Of a DNA stretch of 64,000 nucleotides, positions 1 through 8,429 are shown in pieces (positions within the stretch are counted from its first letter, which is position 1; every line of letters starts with the position of its first letter). This DNA comes from Stakelama sediminis (GTDB taxonomy: Bacteria > Pseudomonadota > Alphaproteobacteria > Sphingomonadales > Sphingomonadaceae). The stretch covers positions 1,116,001-1,180,000 of the forward strand of contig NZ_JACIJI010000001.1 in NCBI RefSeq assembly GCF_014199335.1, read 5' to 3'. The translations under genes and the position numbers were made by a program. Below the pieces are notes generated by a model. It had not been told where the DNA came from and made no database searches. It saw only the letters and a list, made by a program, of their open reading frames with translations.

Positions 1-1883
1 CCATGGGCATATTGACCCATATCGACAATCTGCATTTCGCGGATTTCGTGGATGACCTGTCCATAATAGCTGTCATCGAAAACCGGCGGCGTGGTGAAGA
101 CCGAATCCAGCCGGTCGACGAACTTCTGCCGACCGCCCATCAGGTTGATCAGTCCCTGCACATCCTGCATCACCGCCCAGCTATAATGCCATGCATTGCC
201 TTCGGTGAACGCATCGCCCCATTTGAACGGGTTAAACGGCGTTTCCCACGATCCGTCCCGATTACGCCCGCGCATCCATCCGCTCGCGGGATCATAGAGC
301 TTGCGGTAATTCTGGGCATGCTGCGCATAGAATGCCGCGTCTTTCGTCTTGCCCAGCGCCTTTGCAAGCTGCGAGATCGAAAAATCGGCCGTGGCATATT
401 CCAGCGTGCGCGCGGCATTTTCGTTGATGCCGACATCATAGGGGACATAGCCCAGCTTGTTGTACCAATCGACGCCTTCGCGCCCGACCGCGCTGATGAC
501 ATTGCCCTTCTTGTCGGTCGGTCGTCCCTTGTCGGTGGTCGCGTTCTTGATCATCGCGTCATACAGCGCGTTGACGTCGAACCCGCGCACGCCGTTGATA
601 TAGGCGTCGGCGATGATGTTGGCGGAGTTGGAGCCGATCATCACGTCGCGATAGCCGGGACTTGCCCATTCGGGCAGCCAGCCACCTTCCTTATACGTGT
701 TGACCAGCCCCTGCATCATCTGGCTGTCGCGTTCAGGATACATCAGCGCGAAGAAAGGAAATACCGCTCGCCAGGTGTCCCAGAACCCGTTGTCGGTATA
801 CATGTAGCCGGGGTGCACTTTCCCGTCATAGGGGCTGTAGTGCACCACCTTTCCCTGCGCATCATATTCAAAGAATTCGCGCGGAAACTGCAGCATCCGG
901 TACAGCGCGGAATAGAAGGTGCGGCGGTTGTCGAGATTTGGGTCATCGACACGCACCTTCGCCAGTTGTTTTTCCCAGGCCGCCTTGGCCTTTGCCTCGG
1001 TCGTGTCGAAACTGTCGCTGCCGATCTCCCGGTCGAGATTGCGTTCGGCCTGCTCCGGACTGATGAACGACGAGGCAACCTTGACATGCACCTGTTCGCC
1101 CTTGGTGGTTCTGAAGCTGACCACCGCGCCGACATGGTCGCCTTCGCGCGACGTATCCGCCGTCACCTGCCCATTATCGTCCCAGGTACGCGTGACAGTG
1201 AAATCATGGTCGAACTGCGCAACGAAATAATTGTGGAAGTTCTTCGGCACGCCACCATGGTTGTTGCGGACATAGCCGATGATCCGGCGTTTCTCCGGCT
1301 CGATCTTCACCATCGAACCGCCCGCATAGCCGTCAATCAGGATATGGGCGTCATCGCTTTTGGGAAAGGTGAAGCGAAACTGCGCCGCGCGCGCGGTCGG
1401 CGCGACTTCCGCCGTCACGTCATAATCGGCGAGATAGACCTTGTAATCATAGGGGTGAGAGACTTCCGCCTTGTGGCTGAACCAGGAGGCGCGATCCGCT
1501 TCCTTGATTTTCAGCGGGCCGGTTTCGGCGAACAGCGCAAAGGCCGCATAGTCGTTCATCCACGGGCTGGGCTGATGAGTCTGTTTGATGCCGTTTATCT
1601 TGTGCGTTTCATAGGTATAGCCCCAGCCGCTGCCCATCTTCCCCGTCACCGGCGACCAGCTGTTCATCCCCCACGGCACCGCAATTGCGGGGTACACATT
1701 GCCATAGGATAATTCGTAACTGTTGTCGGTGCCCATCAACGGGTTGATGAGATCGACCAGTTGCGGTTGCGGCGACGCCGCCTGCGCCTGTGCAGTCCGG
1801 GCCTCAGCCGCCGGTGCAAGCGCGCTTGTCGCAATCAGAGCGGCGGCGGCGCAATTCAGCGCGGTGGATGCAATCAGCTTCAT
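1..1883 (-). CDS. GH92 exo-alpha-mannosidase, 3' end cut by window edge
   Basis: The reading frame opens at ATG 1881-1883 and runs off the left edge without a stop, leaving about 627 codons. A signal peptide of about 28 residues is followed by the GH92 opening NPLMGTDNS. Further on are NGFWDTWRAVFPFF and TEGNAWHYSW, whose Glu (residue 561) corresponds to the GH92 catalytic acid. The frame leaves the window at GQYAHG, just before the usual GNEPSHH block, so the catalytic-base region is not visible. GH92 enzymes are Ca2+-dependent inverting exo-alpha-mannosidases; linkage cannot be read from sequence. The start codon overlaps the stop of the upstream GH43 gene (ATGA), implying translational coupling. 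This is one of three GH92 genes in the locus and clearly different from the other two. Confidence 0.9.
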   Translation of the reverse strand, partial: MKLIASTALNCAAAALIATSALAPAAEARTAQAQAASPQPQLVDLINPLMGTDNSYELSYGNVYPAIAVPWGMNSWSPVTGKMGSGWGYTYETHKINGIKQTHQPSPWMNDYAAFALFAETGPLKIKEADRASWFSHKAEVSHPYDYKVYLADYDVTAEVAPTARAAQFRFTFPKSDDAHILIDGYAGGSMVKIEPEKRRIIGYVRNNHGGVPKNFHNYFVAQFDHDFTVTRTWDDNGQVTADTSREGDHVGAVVSFRTTKGEQVHVKVASSFISPEQAERNLDREIGSDSFDTTEAKAKAAWEKQLAKVRVDDPNLDNRRTFYSALYRMLQFPREFFEYDAQGKVVHYSPYDGKVHPGYMYTDNGFWDTWRAVFPFFALMYPERDSQMMQGLVNTYKEGGWLPEWASPGYRDVMIGSNSANIIADAYINGVRGFDVNALYDAMIKNATTDKGRPTDKKGNVISAVGREGVDWYNKLGYVPYDVGINENAARTLEYATADFSISQLAKALGKTKDAAFYAQHAQNYRKLYDPASGWMRGRNRDGSWETPFNPFKWGDAFTEGNAWHYSWAVMQDVQGLINLMGGRQKFVDRLDSVFTTPPVFDDSYYGQVIHEIREMQIVDMGQYAH

Positions 1884-2956
1884 TTCGTCGAAACTCCCCC
1901 TCGTGCCGCGGCTGCGGGCAGCGGCCTGGGCATGACGCCCCTGTTTGTCATCTTGACGGGCGCAATCGTCCCGTCGGGATTGAAGTGCATCCGGTCGATC
2001 GCAAGCTGGCGGTGTTCCCCCTTGTCATCGCCAAGCGGGCGGCGATGATAGACGATATACCAGTCATCGGTGCCGGGCACGTTCACCACCGAATGATGCC
2101 CCGCCCCGCGCGCGATCCTGAAATCCTGTTTCAGGATCTTGCCCATCGGCTTGAACGGCCCGGTCGGGCTCGGCCCCATCGCATAGGCGACGCTGTAATC
2201 GGGGCCGGTCCATGCACCTTCGGACCACATCAGATAATAGACGCCCTTGCGCTTGATCAGGAATGAACCCTCGACATAGCCCGGCGGCGTAATCTCCTTG
2301 TAGATGGAGCCGTCGGGAAATTCCTCGACATGGCGCAAATCGGGCGAAAGCCGCACCACGTTACAATGGCCCCAGCCGCCATAATAGAGGTAGATCTGCC
2401 CGTCATCGTCGCGATAGACGAAGGGATCGATCGGCTGCGCGCCATTGTGGAACGCGCCGATCAGCGGATGGCCCAGCGCATCCCTGAACGGCCCGCCCGG
2501 ATGATCCGAAACCGCCAGGCCGATCCCACCCGTTTCCTTGTCGTTCTGAATATCATTGGCGCCGAAGAACAGATAATATTTGCCGCCGACCTCGATCGCT
2601 GAAGGTGCCCAGACGGCATAGGCCGCCCACGGCACATTGGCGACATCCAGCACATGCTCATGCTTCGTCCAATGCACCAGGTCCGGGGAGGAAAAGGCAT
2701 TGAAGAACGTCTGTTTCACATAGGATGGGCGAACGTGATGGCGGCGACGCGCCGCCATCTGTGCGGGCGTGAAATGCGCCGACACGTCCGGTTTTTTCCA
2801 ATCGTCGGAATAGGTCGGATAGATCCAGTATTGATGATCGAAAATGCGGATTTCCGGATCGGCATACCAGCCGGGCACGATCGGATTCTTCGCAGATGCA
2901 CTGCCGGGCAACGCCAGCATCCATGCGGCAAAGACTATCGTGCAAAGCGTCCTCAT
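1880..2956 (-). CDS. GH43-family five-bladed beta-propeller glycosidase
   Basis: A 358-residue secreted protein. ATG at 2956 is chosen because it is preceded by AAGAGG and opens a signal peptide ending near ASA-K (residue 22); an upstream in-frame start would hide it. The three GH43 acidic residues are visible: Asp33 in YADPEI (base), Asp177 in IDPFV (pKa modulator) and Glu229 in YVEGSF (acid). No accessory carbohydrate-binding domain is present. GH43 includes arabinosidases, xylosidases and galactofuranosidases, so substrate is open; beside GH92 genes a side-chain-removing role on a mannan or galactomannan is an inference. It lies 98 bases downstream of the TonB-dependent receptor gene and overlaps the next GH92 gene by four bases, so the three probably form one transcript. 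Confidence 0.85.
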   Translation of the reverse strand: MRTLCTIVFAAWMLALPGSASAKNPIVPGWYADPEIRIFDHQYWIYPTYSDDWKKPDVSAHFTPAQMAARRRHHVRPSYVKQTFFNAFSSPDLVHWTKHEHVLDVANVPWAAYAVWAPSAIEVGGKYYLFFGANDIQNDKETGGIGLAVSDHPGGPFRDALGHPLIGAFHNGAQPIDPFVYRDDDGQIYLYYGGWGHCNVVRLSPDLRHVEEFPDGSIYKEITPPGYVEGSFLIKRKGVYYLMWSEGAWTGPDYSVAYAMGPSPTGPFKPMGKILKQDFRIARGAGHHSVVNVPGTDDWYIVYHRRPLGDDKGEHRQLAIDRMHFNPDGTIAPVKMTNRGVMPRPLPAAAARGGVSTK

Positions 2957-3054
2957 GAAACCTCTTGGGCAAACAACGGGTCGATGGGCATGGACGCAGC
3001 GCCGGGCCGGACAGGAGTTGCCTCTCATTGCCGACACCGCGCCCATCGCCTTCC

Positions 3055-6000
3055 TCAGAACTTGAAGGAAAGCCCCATATAGAAGCGACGACCCGAATAG
3101 CTGTTCGAAATGAACCGGTCTTTGGTGTCGTTGCCGAGATGCGAACGCTGTTCCGACTTGGTCAGGTTGATCACCGACGCCGTCAATTGCAGGTTCTTGA
3201 AGAAGTTGTAGGAAGCATTCAGGTCGACCTGCTCATACGGGTCCTGATACACGTTCAAACCCGACTGAATGCCACCGACCACTTCGCCGCGCCGGTTATA
3301 GGACGCACGCAGCAACAGCTTGCTGTTTTCATAGAAAACCGATGCGTTGACCTGCGTCTTGGCGCTGCCAACGAGCGGCGAGGTGCCGACCTTCGTACCG
3401 TTCAGGCTGATATCGGCGACGGAGGTATCGTTATAGGTAAAGTTAACCTGCGCGCCCAGACCGAAAGGCAGGGTGTGCTGGGCATAAAGTTCGACGCCCT
3501 GCGATACCGCGCTCGAACCGTTCGCCTGTGTCGAATATTGCTGGATCGTAACCGTCTGGCCAGCGACCTGCTGCTGCACATCAAGTACAAGCGGCACGAT
3601 GAAGTCGGACACGTCCTTGCGGAACAGGGTCCCGCCCAGCACCGAACCGGGATGGAAATACCATTCCACACCGACATCATACTGCCATGCCTTGAACGGC
3701 TTCAGGTCGAAGTTTCCGCCGCTTCCGAACCAGCCCGGTAAGGCCCCGAACTGCGCACGGTCATAGACGAATGCGTCGGAATTGAAGGTCAGGTTACGCG
3801 ATCCGGCAAGATCGCCATAGCCGGGGCGCGACATCACCTTGGAAACTTCACCGCGGATCAGCAGGTTGCGGGTCAGGTCATAGGAAATGTTAAAGCTCGG
3901 CAGGATGTCAGAATAGCTCTTGGCCTCGCTGTTCGGGCTATACACACGCCGTTCGCGCTGGCTTTGCGGAAGCACCAGACAGTTGCCGTCCGGACCCACC
4001 GGCGGCGGCACAAACGGATCCCCGTTCGTGTTCACACAATAATCGTCTTCATAATAGATGACGTCGGTGGAAACACCCGATTGCTTGGTATTGACGAAGC
4101 GAACGCCAATATTGCCGCGCAACCTGTCCGTTTTGTAGTTGAGTTGCGCATATCCGGCCCAGATCCGTTCGTTGATATCATATCGATTCTGCGGCTGGGG
4201 AACACGAACCGGCCCGTTATAGGTCTGGTTCAGATAGGCCAGATAATTGTCCATGTTGAACGCCGGGAAGACGTTCGTCGTAAAGCCCCCGGCAATATTG
4301 CCGATCGGCTGGCTCAGAAAAAATCCGGGCTGGGTAACAGCAGCACCCGCAGTGTCCTGATAGCGAAGCGTATTGGCATCATCCGAATACCAGTCGAATT
4401 CACCGGTCGTCCGCTGGACGAAGCCGTCACGCCATTTGGCCCCGACCTGAATCGAATCGATGAAGCTGTCGAAATGGCGGGTAATGTCGATCTGCGCATA
4501 GCGCTGCTGAATGATACTGTTGGTATAGCCCGACCCGGTCGAACCCAGATCGACCTGCGATATGCCGTTCATCAAATTCTGCTGCAGGTCCGGCGAAAAC
4601 TGCATTGCCACCGACTGGTTGGTGAACGACCACTGGCTCAACAGATTGCCGTTGACGTTTCCGTCAAAGCCGGAACCGGTCACCATGCGCGGTTTCGCCT
4701 GCGCAAAGAATTGGAAAGACGGGCCGCCGGTGGCCCTGGTCTTGCCCAGCTTGAAGGAAACGTCGAGCCGCCCGACATTCCATTCCCCATGTACGTCATA
4801 GGTGCTGGAGACGGTTTTTTCGCGGCTGTAAGAACTCTGCATCGCCGGCGTTTCCATCGTACATGGGTTGGGATGGTCCGCCGTGGCTGTCCGGCATCCC
4901 GTACCGTCTGCGGGCACCTGAAACGTGGCCGACTGAAGGATAGTGCCGCTTGGATCAAACGTCGCGTTGGTGAAGAAGTTGCCATATCCCCATTCGGGGA
5001 TTTTGAGGGTATTGTTGACGTAGTCGCCATCGAGCTGGAACCGGAAATAGTTCGCGGTGATGGTCAGATTGTCGAACGGCCGCATCTGCGCGGTCGCCTG
5101 AATGCCCAGCCGTTTACGCTGCTGGATAAATACCGACTCGTCCACCGACTGCGGCGCCCAATAGCCATTATAGTGCGTACCATCCTGAGTGGTCGTACCA
5201 CCGCCGCCCCAATAGGAAATCGCGTTATCGTCGGAATAGGTGTTGCCGTTGACGTCCGTCGCCGGTGTCGCACTGGGATCATCGGCCCACCAGTGCCAGC
5301 TTTCGGTATTCGCACCCAGCGAGCGGTTGGTGCGCTTCTGATAGGTAGCACCGACAAGGAAGCCGAGGGTCTTGTCGGCATTGTGCCAGGACAACAGGCC
5401 GGAGATTTGCGGTTCCACCTTATCGGTAACGTCCGAATAGGTACCCTCGACCGAGATATTGCCGGACCAGGGTTTCAGGTCGAACGGCTTGCGGGTGTGC
5501 ATGATGATGACACCGCCAACGCCCCCTTCATCCAGCCGCGCTTCGGGCGATTTATAGACGTCGACGCTGGCGATCAGGTTCGACGGCAGCAACAGGTAAT
5601 TGAACGAACGTGACGGATCGCCGTCATCGGCAGATGCAATGAAATTGCCGTTAAGTTCGGTCAGCGTGAGGTCGGAGCTGAGCCCGCGAATACTGACCCT
5701 GCTTCCTTCGCCACCGTCGCGCGAAATGATGACGCCGGGAACGCGCTGTAGTGAATCAGCAACATTCTTGTCGGGAAACTTGCCGACATCTTCTGCGGTG
5801 ATGACATCGATAAAGGCATTGGCCTCACGCTTCTGCTCCAGGCTGGCCTCGATCGACTGCCGATACCCGGTGACGACGATATCGTTGCCCTGTTGCGTCG
5901 CGGCGACGCCCTGCGTCTGCGCTGGCTGCGTCGATTGTGTGGATTGCTGTGTCTTGGTCTGGTCTTTCGCCGTGGTCGTCTGCGCATGCGCAACACCGGA

Positions 6001-6096
6001 AAAGCCGACAACCATGCTCGCGCTCACCATCAGACTGCGGATCAACCGTGCGCGCGCATTGCTTTTTGGCAGATAAACCTGTCGTGCCCTTTTCAT
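3055..6096 (-). CDS. TonB-dependent outer-membrane receptor, glycan uptake type
   Basis: 1013 residues. The signal peptide ends near AHA (residue 38). A Gln/Thr-rich linker and a TonB-box-like DIVVTG segment lead into a plug domain with ITAEDVGKFPDKNVADSLQ and RVSIRGLSSD, then a long beta-barrel ending in the aromatic terminus GLSFKF. This architecture is typical of the oversized TonB receptors that sphingomonads and Caulobacter use for carbohydrates. It would import an oligosaccharide released at the cell surface into the periplasm, where the neighbouring GH43, GH92 and GH2 enzymes act. The start has a strong GGGAGGG ribosome site seven bases upstream. It is first in a minus-strand unit with GH43 and GH92, behind its own AT-rich control region. 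Substrate is inferred from context. Confidence 0.93.
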   Translation of the reverse strand: MKRARQVYLPKSNARARLIRSLMVSASMVVGFSGVAHAQTTTAKDQTKTQQSTQSTQPAQTQGVAATQQGNDIVVTGYRQSIEASLEQKREANAFIDVITAEDVGKFPDKNVADSLQRVPGVIISRDGGEGSRVSIRGLSSDLTLTELNGNFIASADDGDPSRSFNYLLLPSNLIASVDVYKSPEARLDEGGVGGVIIMHTRKPFDLKPWSGNISVEGTYSDVTDKVEPQISGLLSWHNADKTLGFLVGATYQKRTNRSLGANTESWHWWADDPSATPATDVNGNTYSDDNAISYWGGGGTTTQDGTHYNGYWAPQSVDESVFIQQRKRLGIQATAQMRPFDNLTITANYFRFQLDGDYVNNTLKIPEWGYGNFFTNATFDPSGTILQSATFQVPADGTGCRTATADHPNPCTMETPAMQSSYSREKTVSSTYDVHGEWNVGRLDVSFKLGKTRATGGPSFQFFAQAKPRMVTGSGFDGNVNGNLLSQWSFTNQSVAMQFSPDLQQNLMNGISQVDLGSTGSGYTNSIIQQRYAQIDITRHFDSFIDSIQVGAKWRDGFVQRTTGEFDWYSDDANTLRYQDTAGAAVTQPGFFLSQPIGNIAGGFTTNVFPAFNMDNYLAYLNQTYNGPVRVPQPQNRYDINERIWAGYAQLNYKTDRLRGNIGVRFVNTKQSGVSTDVIYYEDDYCVNTNGDPFVPPPVGPDGNCLVLPQSQRERRVYSPNSEAKSYSDILPSFNISYDLTRNLLIRGEVSKVMSRPGYGDLAGSRNLTFNSDAFVYDRAQFGALPGWFGSGGNFDLKPFKAWQYDVGVEWYFHPGSVLGGTLFRKDVSDFIVPLVLDVQQQVAGQTVTIQQYSTQANGSSAVSQGVELYAQHTLPFGLGAQVNFTYNDTSVADISLNGTKVGTSPLVGSAKTQVNASVFYENSKLLLRASYNRRGEVVGGIQSGLNVYQDPYEQVDLNASYNFFKNLQLTASVINLTKSEQRSHLGNDTKDRFISNSYSGRRFYMGLSFKF

Positions 6097-6351
6097 GTAA
6101 TCCCTCCCATTCTTAGGAGCTTTATCGCTCCGGCTTTTATTCTGAGACGGCTCTCAGCGATGCTCGCCAACCCGTCGCCTCATGACTTCAGAATATTAAA
6201 AGCAATTTGTCAAATAAATGTTTGATGAACAGAAATGCAGGTGCGGCAGCCCGAAACCTCCTTAAAAACCCATCAGAAATTCGACGGCGTTGCAGTGGTA
6301 CGATGCGCCCGCTTCCGGCTTCACCCGCTACATTGCCGGGTGCAGAACGAA
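6097..6351 (-). promoter_or_regulatory. Promoter/operator region of the TonB-receptor unit
   Basis: This 255-base gap between GH2 and the receptor gene holds an AT-rich island at 6190-6230. On the minus strand it contains TTGACA (6208-6213) and TATTCT (6190-6195), which are too close to be a pair, so the exact promoter is unresolved. The island carries a perfect inverted repeat ATTTG-T-CAAAT (6205-6215) and a second, TCAAA-N6-TTTGA. It shares the word CAATTTG with the control regions at 10872 and 16209. Near the GH2 end is a 6-bp stem, CACCCG/CGGGTG, without a clear T-tract. Confidence 0.5.
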
Positions 6352-8310
6352 TCAGGGATGCGAATCATCGTCCCATAACGGCGCCGCAATTCTGGCCAGC
6401 GCCTCAGGTGGCGCCTTCGACTGCGCCCGGTCATAGGTCAGGAGACCATTGATCTCGCCTTCGACGTCACTCGTCTGCGTGTAGACGGAAGCGCTGAGTC
6501 CGTCCTCTTTCGCTTCTTTGATTACCTGCTGCATCTTGCGGCGGAACCGGTCGAGATAATCCTGCGGCGTCCCGGCGACCTGATAGCTCCAGGTCTGGTT
6601 TTCGCGCCACAGATGCCCGCGGATCGGGTAGCCGATACCGCCATATTCGCCGAGCGCGATCGCCCGCCTTGCGTGAAATGCGGGGGTGTGCGGGACATCT
6701 TCATAGGTATGGATATCGAACACGTCGGAAACTCCCGGCGCGACATCCAGCCAGCCGGTATCCGCATCGACCAGTCGGCTGGGGTCCATACCCTTCACAT
6801 AGCGCGCCAGCATGGCCGAATTATATTGTCCCCAGCCTTCATTGTTGATCACCCACAAGACGATGGAAGGAAAAGCGCGCAGATCGCCAATCATATGCGC
6901 CAGCTCATTCTGCTGCTCGTCCATGTCGTCGGACGAAAACACCGCCTGCACCTTGCTGCTGCCGGTAACGAACTGGTCCTCCCGGTCACTGCCCGCAGAC
7001 GGCATGTCCTGCCAGATCAGCATACCGAGGTGATCGGCATCGTAATAATAGCGCGCCGGTTCCACCTTGATATGCTTGCGCACCATATTGAACCCGGCCT
7101 TTTTCAGGAAGACGAGGTCGCTTTTCATCGCCGCTTCCGACGGCGGCGTGTAGAGGCCATCGGGCCACCAGCCCTGATCCAGCGTCCCGTTTTCGAAATA
7201 GGGTTTGTTATTGAGCAGCATCACCGGCTGGCCATGCAGTCCGCCCGGTCCGATCGAAATCTTGCGCATGGCGAAATAGCCGTCGACGGTGTCCATCGGT
7301 GTTTCCGTGACTGCCGCATCGGCATAAGCCCGCTGCTCAGCCGCCGTGAACCGGGCGTCATAGGCGGCATGCCTGGGATCTTTTGCGCCTCTATAGGGAT
7401 TTTTCACCCGCACCAGTTCGGCTTTCAGGTCATAGAGATACGGATCTTCCGGCGACCAGAGATGCGCATCGGGGATGTTGAGCGTCGCATGCCGGTTCGC
7501 GCGCACGATCGTCTGCGCAATGACCTTGCCGCCCGCACTGGCGGTCAGGCGGACGGCAGCCGTCCCGTCGGTGCCGCGATTGGTCGCGACATCGACGTCA
7601 ACCACGCCCCGGTCGATATCGGACGTGGCGCGGATATCAGCGATGTGGAGCGGCGATACCGGCTCCAGCCATACGGTCTGCCAGATGCCGCTGACCGCTG
7701 TGTACCAGATGCCATCGGGATCGAGGATCTGCTTGCCGCGCGGCTGATTCCCCGCACTGGTCGGATCGGTCACCTCGACAGTCAGCCGGTTCGCCCCCGG
7801 TTTCAGATAGTCGGTAATGTCGAAGCTGAACGTGTCGTACCCGCCCTTGTGCGCACCCACGACCGCGCCGTTGACGAGTACCGTAGCCTGATAATCCACC
7901 GCACCGAAGTTCAGCATCACATGCTGGTCGTGCCAGTCGGCCGGGATCGTGAAGCTGCGGCGATACCAGATCCGGTCATTCGGCGTCACCTTGCGCGCCA
8001 CGCGCGATAATTTCGATTCGACAGGAAAGGGCACAAGGATCTTGCCGTCCATCCGTTTCGGATCGGCAATCGCCTTTGGCCGGATGGCATAGTCCCACAA
8101 CCCGTTGAGGTTCATCCACCGTGCACGCTGCATCTGGGGGCGCGGATAGCTGCGCCATGCATTTTGCGGCGTCACCTTCCTGCCCCAGCGCGTCATCAAC
8201 GTGCTGGTATAGGCATGGTCGGAGGCGGGCTTTGCAACCGGGTGTGCAGCCGACTGCGTCAGGGCCATTCCCACAGCAATGCATGTCATCACGATCTTTA
8301 TGGTGCGCAT
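6352..8310 (-). CDS. GH2-family beta-glycosidase (beta-mannosidase/galactosidase-like)
   Basis: 652 residues from ATG 8310, chosen because it opens a signal peptide (MRTIKIVMTC..., cut near SAA); the longer frame upstream lacks one. Order of domains: jelly-roll sugar-binding domain (LNGLWDYAI, IWYRRSFTIP), immunoglobulin-like domain, then the TIM barrel. The GH2 acid/base Glu491 lies in INNEGWG and the probable nucleophile Glu555 in ALGEYGG. GH2 covers beta-galactosidases, beta-glucuronidases and beta-mannosidases; with three GH92 enzymes beside it, a beta-mannosidase acting on an N-glycan core or mannan backbone is plausible but unproven. It lies 119 bases downstream of a GH92 gene, separated by a strong hairpin, so its expression may depend on read-through. 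Confidence 0.88.
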   Translation of the reverse strand: MRTIKIVMTCIAVGMALTQSAAHPVAKPASDHAYTSTLMTRWGRKVTPQNAWRSYPRPQMQRARWMNLNGLWDYAIRPKAIADPKRMDGKILVPFPVESKLSRVARKVTPNDRIWYRRSFTIPADWHDQHVMLNFGAVDYQATVLVNGAVVGAHKGGYDTFSFDITDYLKPGANRLTVEVTDPTSAGNQPRGKQILDPDGIWYTAVSGIWQTVWLEPVSPLHIADIRATSDIDRGVVDVDVATNRGTDGTAAVRLTASAGGKVIAQTIVRANRHATLNIPDAHLWSPEDPYLYDLKAELVRVKNPYRGAKDPRHAAYDARFTAAEQRAYADAAVTETPMDTVDGYFAMRKISIGPGGLHGQPVMLLNNKPYFENGTLDQGWWPDGLYTPPSEAAMKSDLVFLKKAGFNMVRKHIKVEPARYYYDADHLGMLIWQDMPSAGSDREDQFVTGSSKVQAVFSSDDMDEQQNELAHMIGDLRAFPSIVLWVINNEGWGQYNSAMLARYVKGMDPSRLVDADTGWLDVAPGVSDVFDIHTYEDVPHTPAFHARRAIALGEYGGIGYPIRGHLWRENQTWSYQVAGTPQDYLDRFRRKMQQVIKEAKEDGLSASVYTQTSDVEGEINGLLTYDRAQSKAPPEALARIAAPLWDDDSHP

Positions 8311-8345
8311 GATACGGCTCGCTTCCCGGCCCGTGTTGAGAAAAG

Positions 8346-8383
8346 GAGTCCCGGACGCCGTCTGGACAAGTCGTCCGGGACTC
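8346..8383 (-). terminator. Perfect 12-bp hairpin between GH92 and GH2 genes
   Basis: GAGTCCCGGACG (8346-8357) and CGTCCGGGACTC (8372-8383) pair perfectly around a 14-base loop. Read on the minus strand the stem is followed by CTTTTCTC, a weak T-tract. It therefore looks like a terminator or attenuator, or an mRNA 3'-protecting element, placed 47 bases after the GH92 stop and 36 bases before the GH2 start. Confidence 0.7.
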
Positions 8384-8429
8384 GAGTTGCCGTGCATACT
8401 GGGGGAGGACACACGGCTGGGTGCTCGAT

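Noticed and set aside
3..1712. Long plus-strand ORF of 569 codons opposite the first GH92 gene
   Set aside because: The minus frame gives a signal peptide and GH92 motifs; the plus frame has biased, motif-free composition.
3964..5613. Plus-strand ORF of 549 codons inside the TonB receptor gene
   Set aside because: Antisense shadow of a high-GC gene; no domain pattern or ribosome site.
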